The notes under the pieces were generated by a model. That model was not told the DNA's origin. It saw only the letters and a list, made by a program, of their open reading frames with translations, and ran no database searches. Below, one piece after another: positions 37,301 through 46,194 of a DNA stretch of 64,000 nt. The DNA comes from Ziziphus jujuba (lineage: Eukaryota; Streptophyta; Magnoliopsida; Rosales; Rhamnaceae): NCBI RefSeq assembly GCF_031755915.1, contig NC_083381.1, positions 5,158,501-5,222,500 of the forward strand. Direction: 5' to 3'. Position numbers and translations under genes: made by a program. Each line of letters begins with the position of its first letter. Within the stretch, counting starts at the first letter, position 1.

Positions 37301-37477
37301 GGAGGGAGAGATAAGGTGGTACGATTTAGAAGTATGTTTCTGTGCAGGTAAATTTTGGGGCATATCCTACCCTTAGGGGAGGTGCTGCCGGATTTTCCAT
37401 AGGATGGTCTGGTAGGGTCTTCCTGGGATCAGAACTTATCTGGGGTTCCGGGAAGGGATTTTGGATGGGTCCTAACA
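34345..37477 (+). repeat. Large solo LTR, copy C (3.1 kb, diverged subtype)
   Basis: Perfect 5-bp duplication GGTTT (34340-34344 and 37478-37482). Starts TGTAACACCCCGTTCTG and ends GATGGGTCCTAACA. U3 signature at about 34494-34520 (GTCCGTAGACTAGTAGCACG), then a pyrimidine-rich zone, then a GC block bounded by GATGCAC (35986-35992) and GTGCATC (36273-36279). It is the most diverged copy: the TATA site reads TTGGTACCTTA and the CAGGTGAGT motif was not found. It also carries extra sequence after the block (about 36340-36500) and a minisatellite, both absent from the other copies. Confidence 0.85.
36722..36992 (+). repeat. Minisatellite, ~27-28 bp unit
   Basis: About nine copies of a unit such as GATAGCCATTGGGCAGGTGT followed by GGTTATGT, alternating with variants GATAGCCCTTGGCAGGTGTG. 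It lies only in copy C of the large LTR. The alternation of CATTGGGC and CCTT(T/G)GC forms suggests a two-unit higher-order repeat of about 55 bp. Confidence 0.85.
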
Positions 37478-37594
37478 GGTTTGTTTAGTATCCCATTGCC
37501 GCAAAGCTCGTTGCTACAAGTCCATAGATTGACAACACATCTGATTCTGAGTTATGATTAAAAAGTTATATGACTGTAGGAAGTTTTAAGTTTT

Positions 37595-38570
37595 GGTTTT
37601 AAAATGACATTTGCATTGAAAAAGGTAGAAGTAACTTATCAAAGATCCATGACGGTTATCTTTGATGATGTGCTCCATAATACTTTGAGTATTACATAGA
37701 TAATCTATCATCAAGACTAAAAAAAAGTTAATCATTTGCATGACTTTAGATAGGTTTTTAATAGACTTAGGAAACACCCCTCAGAATGAATCCATTGAGG
37801 TGTGTATTTGGTATGACATCTAAAAAATTCCTTCACTTTGTTGTCAGATATCAAGGAATTTACATTGATCTAGAAAAAATTAAGGCCATCATTGAAATGC
37901 CTACTTCACGCAACCTACGACAGCTATATGGACTACAAGGAAGATTACCCTATGTAAAAAGGTTTATCTCAAACCTATCAGGGCGGTGTCAACCTTTTTC
38001 AAGATTAATGCTTAAAAATATGTCACTTATATGAGAGAAAGCCTATCAAAATGATTTTAAAAGCATTAAAAAAAAAAACTGTTGAATCATCCAATTCTGA
38101 TGGCACCTATTGAAGGTAAAATATTGATCTTGTACATTGCCAACTCGGACAAATATTAAGGGTATTATTGGCACAAAATAATAATGAAGGAAAGGAGGAT
38201 ACTCTGTACTATTTGAGTAGAACTCTTGTGAGGGCAGAAATAAACCACTCTGCAATTAGGAAAGTTTACTTGCCTTTAATTTTTGCTCTTGTAAAATTAC
38301 AACATTATTTGCTATCACATTCTTTAACACTAATTTCAAGGGAAGATCGGATAAAGTACTTGCCATCAAAATCAGCATTATTCAAGTGTCTAGCCAAATG
38401 GGCTATAATTTTTTTTCCAATTTGACATTAACTTTGCACATCAAAAGGCAATAAAAGTAAATGCTCTGGTTGATTTCCTAATAGCACAGCTAGTTCCTGA
38501 CAATATGGAATTACCAAGGTATTTATCGGATGAGGAAGCATTCACAATAAGGACCTCTTCACCTTAGCAT
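37595..38570 (+). pseudogene. Ty3/gypsy pol relic: reverse transcriptase C-terminus and RNase H
   Basis: Translated pieces match gypsy pol in order: MPFALKKVEVTYQRSMTVIF (from 37595, thumb side of the reverse transcriptase); MNPLRCVFGMTSKKFLHFVV (37786) with GIYIDLEKIKAIIEMP and LRQLYGLQGRLPYVKRFISN; then, in another frame, RNase H-like LAQNNNEGKEDTLYYLSRTL (from about 38168), KVYLPLIFALVKLQHYLLSH and RLAKW-like FKCLAKWAI. Frameshifts and stops separate the pieces, so it is dead. The MNPL-x-CxFG...RFISNL wording suggests the Tat/Athila side of plant gypsy elements. Upstream it is cut by solo LTR copy C and its flank. Confidence 0.88.
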
Positions 38571-39228
38571 AGCAATTGTACTTTGATAGAGTAGCAAAGA
38601 AACAGGGGGTAAGAGCATATGTATTACACCATGATAGGTTTAATACCATATTCATTCCAATTTCTTACAATATGTTCAAATAATTTAGTGGTTAATTTCA
38701 TATACCTACCTAGAGGTTTGAATTAAATACAAATTAATCCCTTTAATTTCAAAAATATCATTAATGTCCCCTTAGGTTCCAGAAAATTGTCATCTTCTCT
38801 CTTGTTATTTCATTCACACCCATTAAAATAATATTATCCGCATCTCCTTAAGTGTTAGTAATAATTTTCAAAATTTAAAGGATTAAACTGTAATTAATGC
38901 AAATCTCAAGGGGTCCAAATGTAATATTCCTATAATCTTGCGGAATGAGAGGCGTTGATTATTGGTCTTGAAATCACCCTTGAAATTTGTACTGATTTCC
39001 TATAAGTCTAGGAGATTTCCAATTGATCATTAAGCCAATTAATAATTAGTAAGTGATAAAAAAATGTGAATTTGATCCCTTATCATCAAAAAGTTAAAAA
39101 CTCTTCTATCATAATTCCAAGAGGTCACAATAAACCATGTGTTGAGATCCCAAAATGACAAAGCCGATTCTTTGTCAAAACTGGCAGCATAATTGACACA
39201 TCTTAATGAATCAAAGGTACAATTGGAG
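38571..39228 (+). pseudogene. Gypsy pol relic, RNase H to integrase linker
   Basis: Heavily decayed. The end, about 39130-39220, reads NHVLRSQNDKADSLSKLAA, the usual end of gypsy RNase H, followed by an interruption by the TRIM element. The middle (38640-39060) has no recognisable coding and may hold an unrelated insertion. Confidence 0.6.
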
Positions 39229-39582
39229 TGTAATAGCCCAGTCCACCCGTATGAGATATTGTCCGCTTTGGGCCCAGTCCGTACGGTTTTAAAAGGACTC
39301 TTAAGAGAAAGATATCCACACTTTCTTATAAGGCATGCTTCGTTTCCCTTTCCAATCGATGTGGGATCTCACAATCTACCGCCCTTGGGATCCAGCATCC
39401 TCGCTGGCACATCGATCCAAGTCTGGCTCTGATACCAACCGTAACAGCCAGTCCACCCGTATGAGATATTATCACTTTGGGCCCAGCCTACACGGTTTTA
39501 AAAGGTTTCTCAAGAAAAAGGTATCCACACCTTCTTATAAGGCATGCTTCGTTTCCCTTCCCAATCGATGTGGAATCTCACA
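39229..39582 (-). mobile_element. Complete TRIM element (354 bp) in gypsy pol
   Basis: Perfect 5-bp duplication TGGAG (39224-39228 and 39583-39587). Two LTRs of about 145 bp (39229-39373 and 39440-39582), starting TGTAATAGCCCAGTCCACCC and GTAACAGCCAGTCCACCCGT and ending GATGTGGGATCTCACA and GATGTGGAATCTCACA. The internal part is 66 bp: read on the minus strand it begins with the primer site TGGTATCAGAGC (39437-39426) and ends in a purine-rich tract before the second LTR. No coding capacity. This is the terminal-repeat retrotransposon-in-miniature layout, which depends on proteins supplied by other elements. Confidence 0.9.
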
Positions 39583-39727
39583 TGGAGAGTGTCTTCTACT
39601 TCTCTTAACATTTGAAAGGATTGAATAAACAAATCACATCAATTTTGTTACAGTTGCAATATTAAGGAGGAGCTGGATTGGCGACAACTATTCATTGATT
39701 TTTTATGGCATAGAATATTGCCTTTTG
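39583..39727 (+). pseudogene. Gypsy pol relic between TRIM and copia LTR
   Basis: The sequence continues the gypsy frame: EELDWRQLFIDFLWHRILPF (about 39667-39726) corresponds to the linker before the integrase zinc-binding domain. It is cut by the copia solo LTR at 39728. Confidence 0.6.
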
Positions 39728-41350
39728 TGTTAAATAAATAAATATTTGTGGACTTATCATAATCAGTTACTCACTTATAGGACCTATTTATGCTATTAAT
39801 GTGAATGACTTGTTTATTATTTTATAGTAGAGCCATTGGTCACACATTCTCTGTAACTCTGGTTGGCCCATTGGACTGGAAGATCAATTTTCTTTAAAAG
39901 CCCGTTTTGACTTATCCATATTTTTATTATTATTATATTATTAAATTATTATTATTTTATGTGTTAAAATTAATGGGTAAGTTTGACTTATAGAGACTAT
40001 AAAAGGTCTAGGACAAGCAAAAAGATACATACGATATTGTTTTTATGATTAGGGTTTTAAGAGATCTGTTTGAGAATGGTTTGAGAGTAGTGTTACAGCC
40101 CAGTACCACCCGCATCAAGATATTGTCCTCTTTGGCCCAGGGTTCACTCCCTCTCTCCCCCCTGGCCTCAAGGTTTTGTCAAAACACGTCTTGAAGGGAG
40201 AGGTATTCATAGCCTTATAAAGACCACTTTGTGCCCTTCTCCAACCGATGTGGGATGTTACAATCCTCCCCCCTTGGGATCCAGCGTCCTCGCTGACACA
40301 CCGATCCAGGTCTGCTCTGATACCACTGTAACAGCCCAGTACCACCCGCATCAAGATATTGTCCTCTTTGGCCCAGGGTTCACTCCCTCTCTCCCCCCTG
40401 GCCTCAAGGTTTTGTCAAAACGAGTCTTGAAGGGATAGGTATCCACAGCCTTATACAGACCGCTTCATGCCCCTCTCCAACCGATGTGGGATTTTACAGT
40501 CCTCTCCCCTTGGGGTCCAGCGTCTTCACTGGCACACTGATCCGGGTCTGGGTTTGATACCACTGTCACGGCCTAGTACCACCTGCATCAAGATATTGTC
40601 CTCTTTGGCCCAGGGTTCACTCCCTCTTTGCCCCCTGGCCTCAAGCTTTTGTTAAAGCGCGTCTTGAAGGGAGAGGTATCCACAGCCTTACAAAGACTGC
40701 TTCGTGCCCCTCTCCAACCGATGTGGGATGTTACAATCCTCCCCCCTTGAGGCCCAACATCCTCGCTGGCACACCGATCCGGGTCTGGCTCTGATACCAC
40801 TGTCACGGTCCAGTACCACCCGCATCAAGATATTGTTCTCTTTGGCCCAAGGTTCACTCCCTCTCTCCCCCCTGGCCTCAAGGTTTTGTCAAAACGCATC
40901 TTGAAGGGAGAGGTATCCATAGCCTTATAAAAACCACTTCGTGCCCCTCTCCAACCGATGTGGGATGTTACAATCCCCTTCCTTGGGGTCCAGCATCCTC
41001 GCTAGCACACCGATCCGGGTCTGGCTCTGATACCACTGTCAGGGTCCAGTACCACCCGCATCAAGATATTGTCCTCTTTGGCCCAGGGTTCACTCCCTCT
41101 CTCCCCCTTGGCCTCAATGTTTTGTCAAAACGCGTCTTGAAGGGAGAGGTATCCACAGCCTTATAAAGACCGCTTCGTGCCCCTCTCCAACCGATGTGGG
41201 ATGTTACAGTAGTGTGTGCATAGACACTACTTTACGTTGTTTTCTATTTTGTAGGATTAAAGATTTAATTTATCAATGGCTGCGTTGAAGGTTAGTAATC
41301 TATGTTTTAATAAAATTTCTTATGTATATTTAGATCTGAAAATTCTAACA
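39728..41350 (+). repeat. Copia solo LTR split by a TRIM array
   Basis: Perfect 5-bp duplication TTTTG (39723-39727 and 41351-41355). The outer parts 39728-40090 and 41213-41350 together give about 501 bp and match the 509-bp LTRs of the element at 7671-10306, with TGTTAAAT at the start and AATTCTAACA at the end. There is no internal copia region, so this is a solo LTR. It inserted into gypsy pol and was then itself invaded by TRIM DNA. Confidence 0.9.
40091..41208 (-). mobile_element. Tandem TRIM array: five LTRs, four internal domains
   Basis: Period about 236-237 bp. LTRs: 40091-40262, 40327-40498, 40564-40735, 40801-40982 and 41037-41208 (mostly 172 bp). Each runs from TGT(A/C)A(C)(A/G)G(C/T)CCAGTACC to CCGATGTGGGATGTTACA. 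Between them are four internal domains of about 54-66 bp, each ending in CTCTGATACCAC, the reverse complement of the Met-tRNA primer site. The whole array is bordered by GTAG (40087-40090 and 41209-41212), consistent with one integration of a multi-unit molecule or with later expansion by unequal exchange. Frames of 62-79 codons on both strands are repeat translations. Confidence 0.92.
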
Positions 41351-42490
41351 TTTTGATCTAAAGAAAAAGGTGGAAATATGGAGAAGAATTATTATGTTCG
41401 TATTCCTTAATGACATTTTGTATATAATGGCTTTTGACAAAGTTTTGTTATGATGTACATAAAAAATGGAGGCCTCTCATGCCCTATATGAGATTCATTC
41501 TAGAACTTGTGTGGCCTATTGAGCAAGACCTAAACTTGTGGCTCATTTAAGGAGGATAGGCTATTACTGGCCTACTATGGTTCATGATGCTATGCGATTT
41601 GCAAAAATGTGCAATTTGTCCCAGAACACATTGATTTTATACATCAACCACCACACCCTCTCCATTGATCTGTTATATCTTATCCCTTTAGATCATGGGA
41701 TATAGATGTTATTGATACTTTTAAACCTATTATTAGATCTCAAAGATATATCTTAGTTGCAACTGATAACTTTTTCAAATTGTTGGAAGAAATACCGTTG
41801 GAAGATGTTACAATTTTCAAAAAGAACCACATCATCTATCATTATGGAGTTTCATCAAAGATAATCTTCAAAATGGTTTATATTTCAACTGTAAACCACT
41901 CGTGAGATTGAGTGAAAAATATAAATTTCAGCATGCATTATCAGTGAGCTACAATCCATCATTGAATGGCCAAGTAGAAGCATTCAACAAGGTGTTATGC
42001 AAAATTCTGAAGAAGATTGTGTCAGATAATAAAAGGAGTTGGCATGATCATCTTCCTAAAGTTCTTTGACCTAGACCCATAGTTTGCACATTAACTTAGT
42101 GCACACTTTACAGTTTAGCTTTTAGCTCAAAAGTTGTACATCCTTTTGAGATATAGTTAACTTCACTCAAAATTGCCACACAACTAAAGACACTAGATAA
42201 AAATGTAAAGGTTGGATTGGTTGAACTTAAGGTACTAGATGAAAAGGGATTTGCAGTTCATCAAATGTTCAAAATTCATCAACCCAAGTAGCTAGAGCTT
42301 TAAACAAAAAGTGAAGATCATGTGTTTTGCATATGGAGATTTGGTCTTAACTATAAGGAGACCAATTGTCATCACAAGAAAGATGCAGCAAAAATTTAAG
42401 CCAAAATGGGAAGGACCTTACATTGCCAATAAGGTCTTTTATCCATGTGTCAACGGAAAGTTCATCAAGAGGTTCCATGCCTAAGCATGT
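41351..42490 (+). pseudogene. Ty3/gypsy integrase and pol C-terminus relic
   Basis: It continues the gypsy pol after the copia LTR: KKKVEIWRRIIMFVFLNDIL (41364 on) and MEASHALYEIHSRTC (41468 on), then RIGYYWPTMVHDAMRFAKMC (the H2C2 zinc region), DLLYLIPLDHG, then, in shifted frames, SHYGVSS-type and NPSLNGQVEAFNK-type catalytic-core wording and, near 42390-42480, KPKWEGPYIANKVF. Many stops and shifts. Together with 37595-39727 it gives about 2.9 kb of one element. Confidence 0.82.
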
Positions 42491-43403
42491 ATTTATACAT
42501 CTCCCAAAAAAAAAAAAAGGCTTAAAAAAAAAAGAAAAGATGAAAAAAGATGTGCATTTGAATTACAATTGACTTAGATTCTTTTTTAAGAGTATATAGG
42601 CAACCTTGTCATGTTCTAGGTGTAATCCAACTTTCAAAAAAAAATATATATGCCGCTTGAACTATGAATGGGTTGATCCCGCATAGGGTACGCAGTCAAT
42701 TTGGATATTATCCAGATGCAGCCACAAAACAAAATAAAAATCCATTTTCTCGTTACTTGATTTATGGTAATGCAAATATAAATTTTTATCCATTCATCAC
42801 ATGATTATAAAAATTAGGAAAAAAAAATAGAGTAAAATGAGTTGGCAACAAAAATGTCAATTGAACTAAACGGGATATATTAAATTAGGGTTTTAATGGA
42901 TTTTAAAAGAGTTAATATGTTTGATAGAATTTTTGGATTTTAATGTATTTCTATACATTCCACATGGATTTTATTAGAATCCTATATGGAGTTTAATGGA
43001 GTCTGTGCGACTTATATTATAGACTTTAATAGATTTTTATGGACAGGATTTTAAATTTTTTTATATAATTTATTTTACTATTTTGGTGAATAATACAATT
43101 TATTTTAGTAAAACAACTATACTATAAGTAGAGTTTTTTTAATTACTTTTTTTTAGTCATTTTTATCATACAATTACCATTGTTGAACATTTATGATATC
43201 CGACAAATTAAAAAATATTAATAAATAGGTAAACAATATATTCATGAATATTAAATTTAATAATATCATCCTCGAAATATTATTAAAAAAAAACACTAAT
43301 AAGATGAATTATAATAAAATTAGATAAATATATCAAATAGTCTTATATCATCTCTACTATTTATTATTATATGCAAAATATTATTTAAAAAAAAAAAAAA
43401 AAC
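42491..43403. other. No supported gene; possible Harbinger terminal sequence
   Basis: AT-rich. At 42880-43050 the plus strand repeats AGGGTTTTAATGGATTTT-like wording, the type found at ends of PIF/Harbinger elements and Tourist-like MITEs, and matching wording occurs at 58080-58325. Ends and target duplication could not be fixed. Confidence 0.35.
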
Positions 43404-43754
43404 TCATTGCTCGTTACTTTGATTTCTTTCGTTTTGGGCATCCATCCACATATTTGAAGCAATTGTAATTCCCCATTCATTAGCATCCTCTCGTTGTTCT
43501 TGACTTTCAAACAGCTCCTCAAAATAGTTTCCTTTAATTTCTTTTGTTAACAACGGTGATGGAGATTCATCATATGGCTCTATTGGAAACTCATCAGAGC
43601 GACATTCTTTGCAAAGAAAATTATGCAATCCTGCACAAGCTAAAACTAGCTCTGCTTGTGTCTTAAATGGAAACGGAGGTGCAAACTTAAAAATTGTGAA
43701 TCTAGATTTGAATATACCAAATATCCTTTCAATTACATTTCTTAATGAATAAGA
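43404..43754 (-). pseudogene. PIF/Harbinger transposase (HARBI1-like) C-terminal fragment
   Basis: The minus-strand frame from about 43754 to the stop at 43404 encodes YSLRNVIERIFGIFKSRF, APPFPFKTQAELVLACAGLH, NFLCKE and a C-terminus with ASNMWMDAQNE. This is the final part of the Harbinger DDE nuclease; the Glu in RNVIER is the third catalytic acid. The frame runs upstream to an ATG at 44030, but those residues are low-complexity (poly-Phe and Lys/Thr from homopolymers) and not homologous. The first two catalytic Asp residues are missing, so it cannot act as a transposase. Confidence 0.85.
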
Positions 43755-45399
43755 AAAAAAAAAAAAAAAAAAGGAGACAAATGGTGACTCTTCATTTCTA
43801 GAATATAAAAAATCAAGAGTTATAACTGCACAAGAGAATATGGATAGGAGTTTATTAATCTTTTTGTAATTTGTTTGCCATTTACTTCTCAGATGCATAT
43901 TTGTTTGCATTTTTTTTGTTTTTTTTTTTGTTTTTTTTTTTTCCTGTCTTTGAAGTCCAAATTTGTTTCCCCTTTTACAACTGAGGGGGAAAAAAAAAAG
44001 GAGAGATAATAAAAAATAAAAAATGCTCAAAGTGAATTTTGCTAATTTTGCTAGATTGGCCTATTACAAACAGTCATATTACCCATAAGGTCGAGCTTCC
44101 TCATTTTTGGACCAAAGAATCATTTTACTAAAATAATAATAATAATAATAAAATACCAAAATTATTCAACCATTTTTTTGGACATCTAACACCTTTAGAT
44201 CACCTAAAATAGTTTCAGTGTTTTCTTTTCCCACTTTCGAATTCCAAACTTTGTTAAGAGACTTCCAGGTGGAGCCCTTGCATCAAAGCAAAGGCTTCTC
44301 TTATTATCTCTAATATTGCTGTTTGAAAGACCTCTCTCTGGCTCAGCCCTTCTCCTTCCTCCAATTGCACTTAAATCTCACTACATAGCTCGCAAATGGG
44401 TCGCTACACAGCCGTGCCGACTTCTCGAGACGTGATGAGAAAAATGACGCAAACGGACAAGTGAAGGAGTCGTCTGAAGTGAAAGAGTAAGGCATGTGTC
44501 AATTGGTGAATAGTAGGAGTACCGAGTGGTCAGTACTCCGGATTGTCAAATATTATCCCCAGAAAGGGATTGATACAATGGCACACCGACTGCTTCCTCT
44601 AAAAAACAAAAGAATGTCATCTTCTAAAAGACGAACGAATTTCAGCATGTTTTTTTCCCCTTCTTTTTTGACTGTTTAGTACTATATGCACCTAGTTATT
44701 GTCAACAATTAATGTTTGACTAGAAGAGATAAACTCACGAAAGATTTTCCACAGCAGCCTCAATTTCTCATACGTGTCATATAACGCTGATTTACTACTT
44801 TGTCTGCACTGCAAACATTATCGATTTTATATCTTAGTTTCAAAAATATCGTGGACTAATAGTCTACTTGGTCTAGAAAACTCTTTATAGAATTTTAAGA
44901 CGTTCGGGCTGTCCTTTTTCTCTCTTTGGAAAAACCAACAAAAAAACGAAAAAAAAAAATGCTTATCAATGAGTTTATAAAGAACGAACTCAAGTTATTT
45001 CACGCTAACCTGATTGATTGCCTGGACGAATTGAAATCGCATCTTGACGTGGCCACTGACCTACCCACATTATGGTGGCTTTTAATTTTCATAAAGCATT
45101 TTTCACATTATAAATTCTATTAGTAAAATATAAAACATTATTCAAACTAGCGACTTAATTAAAGTAATTATTACATAACAGGTGTAATTATATATTAGTG
45201 ATAAGTATTCCTATTATCATATTTATTACTTAATATTAATTTCCAAAAAATAAATGATAACAAATTATTTCATTCATTTAATATTTATAAGAACTTTTGA
45301 TATTCTATTTGCATTAATTCATTTTCCAGCTATAATTAATTGAGGATATTTTAATTATTTTATTTATTTTATTACAGTTTTTATTTTTTTTATACTTTG
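43755..45399. other. No supported gene
   Basis: Homopolymer-rich next to the Harbinger fragment, then a more GC-balanced piece (44280-44640) with no recognisable product; the 61- and 65-codon frames at 44494 and 44926 have no family features. Confidence 0.4.
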
Positions 45400-46190
45400 T
45401 TTAAAAAGTGTCAAAATTTTGAAAGAAATTAATTTTCAAAAATTAGTTTATTTGAAATCAGTTTTTTGATATTCAATTTCATATGAATTATTTTCCAAAA
45501 TATTTGGTTTATATGAGGATATTTAAGATTTATAAATAATTAACTAATTTATCTTTTAAAAATTGAAGATAAAACTATCTTTTAATAAAACATGTAAAAC
45601 TAGTATTTCAAAGAATTTTAAAATGAAATATTTTTGGATGATTCATTTTATACCTTATTTTTTTCTTTTTTTCTTTTTTTTGGATCCACAATTTTCTTTT
45701 TCTAAAAGTCATCCAAATATTGAAAATTTTCATTTCCCTAAGAAATTTCAAATTCCCATCAATTTTAGCCCTTCTCAAACTGGACATTAGACCCATTTTG
45801 AAAATGTAAAATTTTTAAAGAAAATTGATTTTCAAGAATTAGTTTCTTAAGAATCATTTTTCTTAAGAGTCAATTTGGTTTGACTTAGTTTTCAAAGTGT
45901 TTGATTTGTATCAAAATATTAATTAAGACTTATAAGTAATTAATTATTTTGTGTTTTGAAAATTGAGAATAAAACTATCATTTTAAAAATATAGAAAACT
46001 AATATTTGAGAGAATTTTAAGATAACATATTTTTTGGTGGATTCATTTTCCATTTTATTTTTCCACATTATAAGATTAGTTTTATCTCACACCCACAATT
46101 TTGTTATCTTAAAAGCCATCCATGCACAAGAAAATTTTAATCTTCCCAGTAATTACAAATTTTACAATTTCAATATTTTCCAAACTAAGC
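45400..46190 (+). repeat. Two tandem ~390-bp repeats
   Basis: Unit 1 (about 45405-45790) and unit 2 (about 45800-46190) share the order TTTTCAAGAATTAGTTT, TTTGGTTT/TTTGATTTGTAT, AATTAATTATTTTGTGTTTT-like, GATAAAACTATC-like, CTAATATTTGAGAGAATTTT-like and GGTGGATTCATTTT-like segments, then a pair of C-rich bits and a terminal GCATTA/GACATTAGA. Solo LTR copy D begins right after the second unit. Confidence 0.65.
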
Positions 46191-46194
46191 ATTA

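Noticed and set aside
40115..41166. Frames of 62-79 codons repeated through the TRIM array
   Set aside because: Repeat translations of non-coding TRIM DNA; similar wording recurs in several frames and on both strands.
40091..41208. CRISPR-like array because of regular repeats
   Set aside because: The period is 236 bp, the spacers are near-identical TRIM internals with a tRNA primer site, and the genome is a plant's.
43755..44030. N-terminal extension of the Harbinger frame
   Set aside because: Poly-Phe and Lys/Thr runs come from A/T homopolymers and do not match the family.
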